Assembly (NCBI RefSeq): GCF_019139815.1 | Contig: NZ_CP077079.1 | Coordinates: 2,604,001-2,668,000, forward strand | Source: Pseudomonas asgharzadehiana | GTDB lineage: Bacteria > Pseudomonadota > Gammaproteobacteria > Pseudomonadales > Pseudomonadaceae | DNA: 64,000 bases | Direction of reading: 5' to 3' | Part shown: positions 1 to 8,930 of the stretch, piece by piece | Numbering within the stretch: the first letter of the stretch is position 1 | Layout: the number at the start of each line of letters is the position of its first letter | Translations under genes and position numbers: made by a program | The notes under the pieces: model-generated | The model's input: only the letters and a program-made list of their open reading frames with translations | Database searches by the model: none | Told to the model about the DNA's origin: nothing

Positions 1-757
1 CGCACGCCAAAGGGCCGGTCACCGCGTAATACAGACCATAGGCCCAACCGGGGTCGGCCAGGTTCCAGAAGCGATCGTCCTCACGCAGGTCAATCGCATC
101 ACGCATATAACCCTTGAAGGCCAGAATGGCCCTCAGCGGTACTTCCAGCGGCTTGGCCGGCCCCGTGGTGCCCGACGTGCACATCAGCAAAAAGGGCGCG
201 TCGGCGTCCAGCATCTCGGGGGGGCACTCAGCCGGCTGGCGCTCCAGCATGCTCCAGAAATCGTAATCGCTTGAGAGCCTTGCGTGGCCGCCGGTGACGA
301 GGATGCGGGGGCAGTCGGGAATGTCGTCCAGCTTGGGACGGTTGTGCGCATCGGTCACGATCCAGCGTGTCCCGGAGCAGCCCAGGCGCTGCTCGATCGC
401 CTTGGGCCCGAAGGCGGTAAACAGGGGCTGGTACACCGCGCCGATGCGCCAGGTGCCCAAAATGGCGATCAACAGTTCAACCGTGCGGGGCATCAGGCCC
501 GCCACACGGTCGCCCGGCTTGACCCCTTGCTCGCGCAAGAAATTGCCGAAGCGCGCCGCGTACGCCTGCAACTCGCTGAAGGTGTAGCGCGTGGCGCGGC
601 CATCGCGCGTTTCGCAGTACAACGCCACGGCATTGCCGTGGGCGTGCCGGTCGCAGCATTCGATGCAGGCGTTCAAGGCATTCAGTTTGCCGTGCAAGTC
701 CTGGGCAGCCAGTTGCAGATAGTCGAAGGAGGTCACTGCTGAGTCGTAATCGCGCAT
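1..757 (-). CDS. Acyl-CoA synthetase (AMP-forming), C-terminus beyond window
   Basis: The frame opens with ATG at 757 and runs off the left edge, leaving about 252 residues. It belongs to the adenylate-forming (ANL) family: the P-loop-like motif TSGTTGPAKP is near residue 193, and the N-terminal region has the usual 'GDRVAGLMPRT' and 'GAVYQPLFTAFGP' segments. Such enzymes turn a carboxylate, ATP and CoA into acyl-CoA, AMP and PPi in the cytoplasm. It is the last visible gene of the aldoxime-nitrile operon, about 70 bases after the chemoreceptor. It would activate the acid released by the amidase, the role of AcsA in the P. chlororaphis B23 aldoxime operon as I recall it. Substrate chain length is inferred, and the C-terminal domain cannot be seen. 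Confidence 0.85.
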   Translation of the reverse strand, partial: MRDYDSAVTSFDYLQLAAQDLHGKLNALNACIECCDRHAHGNAVALYCETRDGRATRYTFSELQAYAARFGNFLREQGVKPGDRVAGLMPRTVELLIAILGTWRIGAVYQPLFTAFGPKAIEQRLGCSGTRWIVTDAHNRPKLDDIPDCPRILVTGGHARLSSDYDFWSMLERQPAECPPEMLDADAPFLLMCTSGTTGPAKPLEVPLRAILAFKGYMRDAIDLREDDRFWNLADPGWAYGLYYAVTGPLAC

Positions 758-824
758 AACGTACCTGATTGTTATTGTTGGAATGTGTTGTGTGCCCGCG
801 TCGAGCGAAGGCGTGTCGATCCGG

Positions 825-2117
825 CTAGTTGTCCATCATCTCGGCCGCTTGCCGGGTCGCCTGGCTGGTTCGGGTGGCAAGCTTGCGAACCTCATCGGCG
901 ACCACCGCAAACCCGCGCCCGGCGTCGCCTGCCCGCGCCGCCTCGATGGCGGCGTTCAACGCCAACAGGTTGGTCTGGCTGGCAATGCCCTGGATGGTGG
1001 CGACGATTTGCGTCAACTTGCTGAGGGTTTCCTGCATCACCCGATGTTGCTGTGCCTGCGCCTCGCGCATCGCGCTTTCTTCATGGTGGGCATGGATATC
1101 GGTAATGGCGCCTACCACCCTCTGCGGCGAACCGTCCGCGGCGCGGCGCGTTTGCCCACGGCCGCGGAACCAGCGGTAACTGCCATTTTTGTGTTTAAGG
1201 CGATAGTCCACGTCGAACGGCGTCTTGCCGCTGCGGTCGTCGACGTGCGCGACAAACGCTGCAATCGCCCGTGCGCTATCGTCGGGATGCAGGCGCGAGG
1301 TCCAGCTTTCCAGGGTGTTGGGGAACTCCTCGACCGTGTTGCAGCCCAGCAGCCGGCGCATTTGCGAAGACCACCAAATCGTATTTTTCGGGTTCGCCGG
1401 GTCGCCGGCCACGACTTCAATGTCCCAGAGCCCGTCGTGGAGCATTTCCCGGGCGATGTCGAAACGAGTGGCCGCCAGTTCGAGCGTCTCGTTGTGCAGG
1501 TGTTGCTCGTGGACATCACGCAGGGTCCCACCGATGGCCACAGGCAAGCCTTGCGCATCGCGCCGCGAAACACCGCTGATGCTGCACCAGCGATAGTCAC
1601 CGCCGCTTGCGGACCTCATCCGCGCCCTCAACGCAAAGGGCGTGCGCCCACTGCGGTCGGCCAGGTGCCGGCCGAGCGTCTCCAGGTGCGCTTGCCGGTC
1701 AGCCGGGTGCAGCTGTTCGCTCCAGCACGCCAACTGATCGATACCCTGGGTCTGGATCGACGTAGACCCTGTCCACTCCAGCGCACACTCCGGCGCAGGT
1801 GCAGCGCTGTCATCCAGGTCCAGCTCCCAGAACAGTTCATCCGCCCCGCGGGTGATCAATGCCCAGCGCGCTTGCAACTGCCGCAACTGGCTGTCGCTAC
1901 GGGTCAGGCGTTCGTCCAGTTGCGTCACCTCCAGCGTCAACGCGCGGGTCTGCTCGTTGAGGCTGCGCCGCTCTTGCAGCAACCGCTCGACGCCGGCCAG
2001 GATGCGGCGCAACAGCGGGTGGTTCGACGACAGCGGCGTGTTCGCCTGATCAGGCTGGTCCAGCCTGTCGGCGAGCGGTGCCAGTACCCAGCGGGTGGTT
2101 CGGCTGAAAAAAAGCAT
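825..2117 (-). CDS. Soluble PAS-PAS methyl-accepting chemotaxis-type protein
   Basis: 430 residues with no transmembrane segment. Order: a coiled-coil-like N-terminus (about 40-85), a first PAS domain (about 85-205), a second PAS with PAC (about 215-345, 'LHPDD...[17 protein letters not shown]'), and the MCP hairpin tip (about 365-430, '[20 protein letters not shown]'). The protein ends shortly after the tip, so the signalling domain is very short. The layout resembles BdlA of P. aeruginosa (two PAS plus MCP, about 417 aa). It probably couples a PAS-sensed cytoplasmic cue to CheA/CheW or a related output. It lies between the nitrile hydratase activator and the acyl-CoA synthetase on the same strand, so it should be co-expressed with the pathway. 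The ligand or cofactor cannot be told from sequence. Confidence 0.85.
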   Translation of the reverse strand: MLFFSRTTRWVLAPLADRLDQPDQANTPLSSNHPLLRRILAGVERLLQERRSLNEQTRALTLEVTQLDERLTRSDSQLRQLQARWALITRGADELFWELDLDDSAAPAPECALEWTGSTSIQTQGIDQLACWSEQLHPADRQAHLETLGRHLADRSGRTPFALRARMRSASGGDYRWCSISGVSRRDAQGLPVAIGGTLRDVHEQHLHNETLELAATRFDIAREMLHDGLWDIEVVAGDPANPKNTIWWSSQMRRLLGCNTVEEFPNTLESWTSRLHPDDSARAIAAFVAHVDDRSGKTPFDVDYRLKHKNGSYRWFRGRGQTRRAADGSPQRVVGAITDIHAHHEESAMREAQAQQHRVMQETLSKLTQIVATIQGIASQTNLLALNAAIEAARAGDAGRGFAVVADEVRKLATRTSQATRQAAEMMDN

Positions 2118-2135
2118 GGAGCACCTCTACCTCGG

Positions 2136-3392
2136 TCAAGTGGGATCTGCCGGCAAGGACGGCGTCGGCGCCGACAAGGCCCGGCTGTCAAAGGCCGCCG
2201 CCCCCGGCAGGGCTTGCCAGGCCGACGGGCCGGCGGCGATTTCCTCGGCGCTCAGCAGGCAGGCGTCGAGTTCGCGTTGCAATGCGTGGGTATCCAGGTC
2301 CTGGCCGATGAAGACCAACTCTTGCCGACAGTCGCCGACAACGCTGTCCCATTTGTCCATCAGACTCTGCAACCGATACGCATCACGCGGCCATTGCGAC
2401 GGCTCGATGAAATTCCACCAGCGCCCGACATAGTCCCATTGGAACTGCCTGCCGCTTTGCGCCAGCAGGCCGGTTTCCAGGTGCCGGCTGGCGAGCCAGA
2501 AATAACCTTTGCTGCGCAACAGCCGTCCGTTGTTCCAGGGGCGATTGAGAAAGTCGAGCAAGCGCTGAGGGTGAAAAGGCGCGCGTTCGCGGTAGACCCA
2601 GGAGGTCACGCCATAGGTGTGCGTCTCGGAGGCTGCTGCGTCGCTCGCTTCCATCTGCCTCATCCAGCCCGGTGCCGCCGCAAGGCTGGGTAAATCAAAC
2701 AGGTGGGTACCGAGGATGCCGGATAACTCGGTATTGCCGTGCGCCATGGGCACGATCCGCGCGCTGGGGTTAAGGCCGGCGAGGATCGCATGCACGGCCT
2801 GGTAACCTGCTTCGTCGAGCAGGTCGAGCTTGTTGACCAGAATGACGTTGGCGTATTCCACCTGTTCGATCAGCAGATCCGCCAGAGGGCGCATCGGCGT
2901 ATGCGCCTGTGCGTCGTCGCGGGCACCCGTGTGTGGTGATTCGAGCAACGCCTGAAAGCGGCTGCCATCGACCACCGTCACCAAGGTATCGAGCCGCGCC
3001 AGTTCGCTGAGGCTGAAGCCTTCCGCGTCGAGGAAGGCGAACGTTTCCGCGACCGGCATCGGTTCAGAGATACCGGTGGACTCAATGAGCAGGTAATCGA
3101 AACGCTGCTGGCGTGACAGGGCACTGATCTGCTCCAGCAGATCGGCGCGCAGTGTGCAGCAGATACAACCGTTGCTCATCTCGATCAACTCATCGCGACC
3201 ACGGTGCAGCGACACGTCGCGCTGCACCTCGGCGGCGTCGATGTTGACGTCGCTCATGTCATTGACGATGACCGCCACGCGCAGGCCTTCACGGTTGCGC
3301 AGGATATGGTTGAGCAGGGTGGTCTTGCCGGCGCCGAGGAAGCCGGAAAGCACCGTCACCGGCAGTCGGCCTGTCAGGGCGCCGTCCATCAT
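2136..3392 (-). CDS. Nitrile hydratase activator, P47K/CobW-type GTPase
   Basis: 418 residues of the G3E (CobW/P47K) GTPase family. Walker A is GFLGAGKTT at 17-25, the metal motif CICC is at 76-79, and NKLDLL is the guanine-specificity motif. A CobW C-terminal domain follows (about 285-385). In Fe-type nitrile hydratase operons this protein is the activator needed for active enzyme, presumably by delivering iron to the alpha-subunit cysteine cluster. Position supports this: its start overlaps the beta-subunit stop (TGA within ATGATG near 3389-3392), which suggests translational coupling. Related zinc chaperones such as ZigA share the domain, but context favours the nitrile hydratase role. Confidence 0.9.
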   Translation of the reverse strand: MMDGALTGRLPVTVLSGFLGAGKTTLLNHILRNREGLRVAVIVNDMSDVNIDAAEVQRDVSLHRGRDELIEMSNGCICCTLRADLLEQISALSRQQRFDYLLIESTGISEPMPVAETFAFLDAEGFSLSELARLDTLVTVVDGSRFQALLESPHTGARDDAQAHTPMRPLADLLIEQVEYANVILVNKLDLLDEAGYQAVHAILAGLNPSARIVPMAHGNTELSGILGTHLFDLPSLAAAPGWMRQMEASDAAASETHTYGVTSWVYRERAPFHPQRLLDFLNRPWNNGRLLRSKGYFWLASRHLETGLLAQSGRQFQWDYVGRWWNFIEPSQWPRDAYRLQSLMDKWDSVVGDCRQELVFIGQDLDTHALQRELDACLLSAEEIAAGPSAWQALPGAAAFDSRALSAPTPSLPADPT

Positions 3393-4045
3393 GCGCTCAC
3401 CGGGCGGTCGGCGTGGTCCAGATAGCTTTCGAACAGGTCGACCACCACGAACCCCTCATCGGCCGCATCGCCCCACAGGTCTTTCACGCGAAACTCGACA
3501 TGGTAGGTCGGCTGATGCGCCGCGCTCGTATCGCCATGGCCAATCGCGTCCGGGAACGGCCACGTCTGTGAGGTGCGGTGCAGTACCACACCGTGCTTGC
3601 CGCGCACGTAGGCCGGCATGCGCACATGCCCGGCCACGTACTCGTCTCGCACCACCACCCGGTCGCCCACCTCGAAGGGCGCGCGGCCGGTGATCGCCGG
3701 GCGCCCGTTGGCGTGTGCGGGGTTTGCCAGCTTGAAGTGCGAGCCCAAGGCCTGATCAAGCTCGGCCTGGGTGATCACGCCGGTTTCAACCAGCAAGGTG
3801 GCGGTGGCGATGACATAGCGTTCGTAGTACTGGGTGCCGACATGCTGGCGAACGTCCAGGCGTTCGACGGCATGACGCACTTCGTCCACGCTGAACTTCT
3901 TCAAGTGATCGGCACCGATGAACATCAAGCTGTAGGCCAGGTGTTCCCAGTCCTGCTTGAATACCGGTTGGTAGCTCAGGCTGTTGATGGTGTGGGGGAC
4001 TTTGCCAAAGCCTTGGAAACCGCCGAGATCGTGAAAGCCATCCAT
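3389..4045 (-). CDS. nthB: Nitrile hydratase subunit beta
   Basis: 218 residues starting '[14 protein letters not shown]', the conserved N-terminus of Pseudomonas nitrile hydratase beta. A longer upstream ATG exists, but this start matches the family. The C-terminal SH3-like part ('[17 protein letters not shown]' ... '[13 protein letters not shown]') is intact. With alpha it forms the heterodimer that hydrates nitriles to amides in the cytoplasm. It sits 40 bases after alpha and overlaps the activator gene. Length and sequence agree with the P. chlororaphis B23 enzyme (about 220 aa). Confidence 0.95.
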   Translation of the reverse strand: MDGFHDLGGFQGFGKVPHTINSLSYQPVFKQDWEHLAYSLMFIGADHLKKFSVDEVRHAVERLDVRQHVGTQYYERYVIATATLLVETGVITQAELDQALGSHFKLANPAHANGRPAITGRAPFEVGDRVVVRDEYVAGHVRMPAYVRGKHGVVLHRTSQTWPFPDAIGHGDTSAAHQPTYHVEFRVKDLWGDAADEGFVVVDLFESYLDHADRPVSA

Positions 4046-4085
4046 AATGAAAACTCCGGGAATTGAACGGTGATGCGTGGTTTGT

Positions 4086-4676
4086 TCAGCCAACGCGGGG
4101 CAGGGCGACACCAATCAGCACGTCTTTGGTCACCAGGTTCTGCAGCTGCTCTTGCGTCATGTGCTCGGAGCCTTCAGGCCTGACCGGCAGCACCAGGTAA
4201 CGGGTTTCGGCGCTGGTGTCCCAGACCTTGACCACCACGTCACCCGGCAGCTGCGTCCCCAGTTCGCGCAGCACGGTGCGGCCTTCCCGGACCAGGCGCG
4301 CACGGAACTCAAAGCCCTTGTACCACTCAGGCGGCAGGCCCAGGACAGGCCAGTTGGTGCACGAGCACAGGCTGCAGACAATCACGTTCTTGACCCCGGG
4401 CGTGTCCTCCAGCGCGACGATGTACTCGCCCTGCGGGCCGGTGTAGCCGAACTGGGCGCACGCGGCGGTGCTGTCCTTGAGCAACAGTGCACGAAACTGC
4501 GGGTCGACCCAGGCCTTGGCGACCACGCGGGCGCCATTTTGCGGGCTCCATTCGTGCGCCATCAGTTGCGTCATGTGTTCGATGTAGCCCTCGGGGATCA
4601 GGTCCTTTTGCTTGAGCACCTGCAATAGCGCCTGTGCGCGTTCGCCGGGCGTAGAGGGGGTGTGTTGGCTGGTCAT
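4086..4676 (-). CDS. nthA: Nitrile hydratase subunit alpha, Fe-type
   Basis: 196 residues from the ATG at 4676, preceded by AGGA about 8 bases upstream; an ATG at 4691 would add five residues. The metal-binding claw is CSLCSC at 101-106. Fe-type enzymes carry CSLCSC and Co-type enzymes CTLCSC, so this is the iron form. The first and third residues after Cys101 in this motif region are the ones oxidised in known enzymes. Conserved segments 'RVVAKAWVDPQFRALLLKD' and 'ALEDTPGVKNV' are present. It hydrates the nitrile made by OxdA and is encoded directly after the amidase. Confidence 0.96.
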   Translation of the reverse strand: MTSQHTPSTPGERAQALLQVLKQKDLIPEGYIEHMTQLMAHEWSPQNGARVVAKAWVDPQFRALLLKDSTAACAQFGYTGPQGEYIVALEDTPGVKNVIVCSLCSCTNWPVLGLPPEWYKGFEFRARLVREGRTVLRELGTQLPGDVVVKVWDTSAETRYLVLPVRPEGSEHMTQEQLQNLVTKDVLIGVALPRVG

Positions 4677-4753
4677 CAGTGGATTCCTCATCGTTGAACT
4701 TCGAAGCAGCGCCTGGCGGCTTTATTTTTTTTGCGCTGCATGGGACGAACCGG

Positions 4754-6268
4754 TCAGGCGTTTTTCCAGTCGACAGCCGCTTCGAACGCGGCGGCAGCCT
4801 GGTAAATCGTGCCTTCGGCATAGTGCTTGCCCACAAGCATGAGCCCGACCGGTAACCCCTCCACCAGGCCACAGGGAATCGACATGGCCGGATGGCCGGT
4901 GATGTCCTGGGCAGAGGCGTTGCCGATCATTTCCAGAGCGCGCGCCACGTAATCGGTGATCGAGCAACCCGGCTCCGGGTGGGGCTGGGCAATGATCGGC
5001 ACGGTCGGCATCACCAGCAGGTCATAGCGTGCCAAGGCCGCGTCATAACCGGCCCGTGCCAGCCGCCTGAGGTTTTGCGCCTTGGCGTAGTAACGCCCGT
5101 TGTAGCGCTCGACCCCGTATTGGCCGACGAACATGCACAGCTTCAGGGACGCGGACAGGTCATCCGCCTGTTCGCGCCATCCGGCTTGTTTGTCCAGTAA
5201 CGCAAGGTCGTACAGCCCTTTCCAGTTAAAACCGGCGCCATTGCCGTGCATCATCTGCATGGTCAGACCTTCACAGCCGATCGGGTGCCACAGGGCGCCG
5301 GCAATCGCATGTTCGGCAACCGACACGTCCTCCACCTGCGCGCCCAACCGCTCAAACTGGGCAATGGCATTGCGCACCGAGGCGGCGACGCGCGGGTCCT
5401 GGTTGGCCAGTTCAAAGCCTTCGCGCAAAACGCCGATCCTGAGCCCTTTCACACCACGGTCCAGGTAAGCGCTGTACGTGTCGACCTGCGGCGCGGCCTG
5501 GCGCGGGTCGAGGCCGTCGGCGCCGGCCATGACCTCCAGCATCAACGCGTTGTCGCGCACGGTGGCAGTGATGGGGCCGGCATGGTCGATGGTTGCTTCA
5601 ATGGCCATGATGCCGGTGTAAGGCACCAGGCCGTGGGTCGGTTTCATCCCGTAGGTGCCGCAGAATGCGGAAGGAATCCGGATAGAGCCGCCTTGATCTC
5701 CGCCCACCGCCAGGTCGACCTCGCCCGCGGCAACCAGCGCCGCGCTGCCGGAGGACGAGCCACCCGAGGCAAAACCGTGACGGTAGGGGTTATGCACCGG
5801 CGCCGGGTCGGAGGTGTGACTGCCGCCGGACAGGCAGTAATGCTCGCAGGTGGCTTTGCCGAGGATGGTTGCGCCCGCATCCAGCAGGCGGGTGACAACG
5901 GTGGCATCGAACGCGGGCACAAAGCCCTCCAGCGGCTTGGCGCCGTTCATCATCGGAACGCCGGCCAGCGAGATATTGTCCTTGAGCGCAACCGTCTTGC
6001 CCGCCAGCTTGCCTTCGCGGGCACCGTTGACTTCGGTGCGGTAATACCAGGCGTTGAGCGGGTTGTGCGCCGCCGAGGGGCGATAGCCCGCAGTGCGTTC
6101 ATACCGCGTCGGCGGGACGAAGTCGGGCAGTGCGTCAATCAGGTCATAGGCGTCGAAACTCGCCTGCATAAGGGTCAGGTATTCACTGGCTTGCTCGGGG
6201 CTGAGCCGCATATGCAGGCGGCTCGTCATGTCCAGTAGCTGCTCAAGGGTGGGGCGAACGATTGCCAT
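4754..6268 (-). CDS. Amidase (amidase signature family), nitrile pathway
   Basis: 504 residues of the amidase-signature family. The catalytic triad Ser-cisSer-Lys is visible: Lys in '[11 protein letters not shown]', cis-Ser in '[14 protein letters not shown]' and nucleophile Ser in '[12 protein letters not shown]'. It would hydrolyse the amide made by nitrile hydratase to carboxylate and ammonia. Length and position match amidases linked to nitrile hydratase in Pseudomonas and Rhodococcus. No signal peptide is seen. It lies between the outer-membrane channel gene and the alpha subunit, and 'AAGGAC' precedes the start. Exact substrate preference (aliphatic or aromatic) is not predictable here. 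Confidence 0.93.
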   Translation of the reverse strand: MAIVRPTLEQLLDMTSRLHMRLSPEQASEYLTLMQASFDAYDLIDALPDFVPPTRYERTAGYRPSAAHNPLNAWYYRTEVNGAREGKLAGKTVALKDNISLAGVPMMNGAKPLEGFVPAFDATVVTRLLDAGATILGKATCEHYCLSGGSHTSDPAPVHNPYRHGFASGGSSSGSAALVAAGEVDLAVGGDQGGSIRIPSAFCGTYGMKPTHGLVPYTGIMAIEATIDHAGPITATVRDNALMLEVMAGADGLDPRQAAPQVDTYSAYLDRGVKGLRIGVLREGFELANQDPRVAASVRNAIAQFERLGAQVEDVSVAEHAIAGALWHPIGCEGLTMQMMHGNGAGFNWKGLYDLALLDKQAGWREQADDLSASLKLCMFVGQYGVERYNGRYYAKAQNLRRLARAGYDAALARYDLLVMPTVPIIAQPHPEPGCSITDYVARALEMIGNASAQDITGHPAMSIPCGLVEGLPVGLMLVGKHYAEGTIYQAAAAFEAAVDWKNA

Positions 6269-6419
6269 GGAGGGCAGTCCTTATCGTAAGTGGCCTGGCG
6301 CTCAAGATAATCCGCGCCTGCGGGCAGAGGCTTGGTTGAAACGGACAGCGACTTGGCTGGGCCGGACACCCCCCGGCGCTGAGCGCGAGGGGCGGTCGGC
6401 CGCTGTCTTCGGGAGCGCC

Positions 6420-7286
6420 TTAAAACACGCGCGCGTAGCGCAGGTTCATCCGGAAGTCCTCCCTGGCCCCGTTGTCCACCGACAGGTCCTTGCCCAATTG
6501 CAGCTGGATCTGGTCCTGGGGCGTGACGAACTTGGTGGCCGTCAGGCGCACGTTGGTGGTTCCCAGTTCGTTATCTTGGTTGACGTGCTCGATGTTGGTC
6601 TCACCGCCCCAGGTCCGTCCGAAGCCGATCCCGAACGCGGTGGTGGCATCGGGCATATAGCGCCCCATCACCTGTGCTGCGTAGGACACGTCCTGCTTTA
6701 GCCGGTCGGCATTGGCGCCGTAGTCGGTGTTATCGCCATACCAGGTCGCGCCGCCCACCATGTCCATCGCCCAGTGTTCCGTGAAGTGCTTGACGTAGGC
6801 GCTCTGCAGTTCGAATTTCCAGCGGTTCTCACCGATGTTGAGCGCGTCATCTTTGTCGTAGGTGCCCGTGGGCACATATACATAGGGGGCGATACTGAGG
6901 GTGTCGCGAGCAGCGTTGAACCGCCACTTCAGCGGCGCCGTCAGGATCAAGTCGCCAATCCCGCGCGTACTGCCCAGGGCCGAGGCGTCACCGTCGCTGG
7001 AGACGTGCCCAAAGGGCAGCAGGAACTGTGGGTCGATAGTGACGGTGTCGCTCAACGCATACACATGCAGCAGACGCAGGATGCCGACGTCAGAATTCAG
7101 CCTGAAATCCGAGCTTGCCTTATGGCCGTTGGCGTAGGCCGAGTCGGTGGTGGCGTGCTGGTAATAGATCGCACCGATGGTCGCGCCCACGGGGTATTGC
7201 TCATAGTCGCCAGGGGCGACCTCAACGGCCTGAGCCTGGAGCATCGGCAATACCGTGGTAAGTGTCAGCAAGCGGATCTTGTTCAT
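6420..7286 (-). CDS. Outer-membrane channel, phenol-degradation MetA-like family
   Basis: 288 residues with an N-terminal signal-like stretch ('MNKIRLLTLTTVLPMLQAQAV'), alternating beta-strand pattern throughout and a terminal Phe ('LRYARVF'), typical of outer-membrane beta-barrels. The sequence fits the MetA-pathway/SphA-type transporter family (Phenol_MetA_deg) that accompanies hydrophobic-compound catabolism. Encoded between oxdA and the amidase, it is a reasonable entry pore for aldoximes or nitriles. That role is inferred from context only. Family assignment is from overall pattern, not from a diagnostic motif. Confidence 0.75.
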   Translation of the reverse strand: MNKIRLLTLTTVLPMLQAQAVEVAPGDYEQYPVGATIGAIYYQHATTDSAYANGHKASSDFRLNSDVGILRLLHVYALSDTVTIDPQFLLPFGHVSSDGDASALGSTRGIGDLILTAPLKWRFNAARDTLSIAPYVYVPTGTYDKDDALNIGENRWKFELQSAYVKHFTEHWAMDMVGGATWYGDNTDYGANADRLKQDVSYAAQVMGRYMPDATTAFGIGFGRTWGGETNIEHVNQDNELGTTNVRLTATKFVTPQDQIQLQLGKDLSVDNGAREDFRMNLRYARVF

Positions 7287-7366
7287 GGTGTGTTCCTCGC
7301 AAAGGGATGCCGTGCCACCCGGTAAGGTGGCAAGCCAGCGAAAATGGGCGTTCAGCGTGCGAATGC

Positions 7367-8425
7367 TCAGGCGGTTGCCGCTTGTGCGTCCCGCAGCATC
7401 CCGGTGTGCGGATGGCAGTTGATGTATTCGAAAAGCTGACTCTTGGCGTCCGACACCGACACTTCGTGGTACAGCCGTAGCTTTTTCAAACCGGCGGCCA
7501 CACGGAAGAACGTCACGAAAATGCGCAAGTGGGTAGGGTGCGACTCGGCCCAGCGTTCGAGTTTCTCCACCGAACGCCAGTGGCCGATGTTGTAGCTGAC
7601 ATCGAGAAAGTTGCCGTCCAGGTCGATATTGCGCACGAACCGGTTGCTGTAGCAGCCCAGGGGTTGGCCGTTGTCACGCAGGAAGTCCATGCCGTCCTGC
7701 AGGGTCGGCAGGATTTCGTCGAGGTACAGCGAGCGTTCGTCCGCCTCGGCATCCGCCCAGTCCTGGCCTGAACGAATCAGCGTTAGGTTGTCATGCCCCA
7801 TGACCACGACACGCCCACCCTTGGCCGGGTCACCCGCGATCACTTGCAGTTCGGTCGTAGGCTTCATCCAGTCTGTCTGGGAGATGGGGAAGCGGTCGCG
7901 CATCGAGCCCCAGTAACCGTGTTCCTCGATTTCGCCACTGGTCGTGTCCATGACCGCGCCGACACCGGGCAGGTTGTCCTGGAAGGCGTACAGCGTCTCG
8001 AATTGCTCGGCACGCGGCGCGCTGATTTCACGGAAATAACCCAGGCCGTCGCTGAGGCGGTCCTGCGAAGCCCACCAGTCGTTCACCGGCGCCGAGCGCA
8101 GCCAGCGACAGTGGGCGCCGGGGTCTTTCCAGTAGCCCACGACAATCAGATTGTCGAAGCCGCTGCTGTCGGTGTGGTGGGTCAGATCATGGGTCTGCGG
8201 GCCATCGGCCAGGCTGAAACTGCCGACGATGTGACGCATGGCTTGCAGTGCGGCCTCGCGCTGGGCCTCGCCGCGATATTGCACGCCGAGGTAAGCCATC
8301 ACCACCTGTTCCAGCTGTTCGTCAGCGCGGGCGACCCACATCGGGAAGGGCGGTTGATACTCGTCGGGCACCCGGCGGGACAGGGTGCGCGGGCATTTGA
8401 GATGGGTGTCGATTGCAGATTCCAT
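7367..8425 (-). CDS. oxdA: Aldoxime dehydratase (heme)
   Basis: 352 residues, the same length as P. chlororaphis B23 OxdA. The four residues reported as key in OxdA fall at the expected numbers: Arg178, Ser219, proximal heme ligand His299 and distal His320. It dehydrates an aldoxime to the nitrile, with substrate bound directly to ferrous heme, in the cytoplasm. GAGGAG lies just upstream of the ATG. It is the first large gene of the operon, followed by the channel, amidase, nitrile hydratase and acyl-CoA synthetase, giving a complete route from aldoxime to acyl-CoA. Confidence 0.96.
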   Translation of the reverse strand: MESAIDTHLKCPRTLSRRVPDEYQPPFPMWVARADEQLEQVVMAYLGVQYRGEAQREAALQAMRHIVGSFSLADGPQTHDLTHHTDSSGFDNLIVVGYWKDPGAHCRWLRSAPVNDWWASQDRLSDGLGYFREISAPRAEQFETLYAFQDNLPGVGAVMDTTSGEIEEHGYWGSMRDRFPISQTDWMKPTTELQVIAGDPAKGGRVVVMGHDNLTLIRSGQDWADAEADERSLYLDEILPTLQDGMDFLRDNGQPLGCYSNRFVRNIDLDGNFLDVSYNIGHWRSVEKLERWAESHPTHLRIFVTFFRVAAGLKKLRLYHEVSVSDAKSQLFEYINCHPHTGMLRDAQAATA

Positions 8426-8438
8426 GGTGAGCTCCTCG

Positions 8439-8612
8439 TTATTTTCGTTCAGGCCTACGGGTGGGCGTCAGCGCTGCGGCGGTAGCCGCTCGATGCAGCA
8501 ACTTCATGGCCCCCCATTCGATCAACCAACAAGCCGACTCTTCAGGTACCAGGTCGCGCACCTGTAGAAGCCAGGAGGCATCAGACAGGCGTTGTGCGTA
8601 GGGTCGATGCAT
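8439..8612 (-). CDS. Small hypothetical protein upstream of oxdA (57 aa)
   Basis: An ORF of 57 codons starts at ATG 8612, with GAGG six bases upstream (8618-8621), and stops 13 bases before the oxdA start. The product has an amphipathic middle ('DASWLLQVRDLVPEESACWL') and a basic, Pro/Arg-rich end. I recognise no family. Its good ribosome binding site, its position between the putative activator site and oxdA, and the tight spacing argue that it is translated. It could be a true small protein or a leader that couples translation of oxdA. An in-frame ATG at 8624 is an alternative start. Confidence 0.45.
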   Translation of the reverse strand: MHRPYAQRLSDASWLLQVRDLVPEESACWLIEWGAMKLLHRAATAAALTPTRRPERK

Positions 8613-8653
8613 GGCGTGCCTCATCAGCGGGGGTATGAGCTGCTGTGAGGAGG

Positions 8654-8717
8654 AAATTAGGCGGGACGGCGAGGGGCCGCTTGGTTCGTCAAGACAACCG
8701 TTTGGTTGGAAAAGACA
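8654..8717 (-). promoter_or_regulatory. Putative AraC-type activator site and promoter of the oxdA operon
   Basis: On the plus strand TTGGTTCGTCAAGACA (8681-8696) and TTGGTTGGAAAAGACA (8702-8717) form a direct repeat matching at 13 of 16 positions. Their start-to-start spacing is 21 bp, two helical turns, as expected for AraC-family half-sites. Reading leftward, 21 bases separate the proximal half-site from a -10-like TAATTT (8654-8659), a class II activator geometry in which the bound regulator replaces a good -35. The partner is probably the AraC protein encoded from 8931. Confidence 0.55.
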
Positions 8718-8930
8718 CGCTGGAACTGCCGGCCCGCCGATGATCGTCGTTGGTGCACGGCGACCTTTAAGTGAGCAGGGCGAAGGCAACCTTTGCCGCC
8801 CCGGCGCGCGGATAACCAGGTTGGGCGCCTGGGGCCGATGAAAATGTGCTTGGCCTATTAATTGCTAACAGTGACAGGTCAGTTACACCTTCTCGCGCTG
8901 TTACGACATCGCTGTACCGAGGTCCGTGCC

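Noticed and set aside
783..2693. Long open frame (636 codons) on the plus strand opposite the chemoreceptor and activator
   Set aside because: It is an antisense shadow in high-GC DNA: low-complexity Arg/Gln/Ala-rich product, no family, and two solid genes on the other strand.
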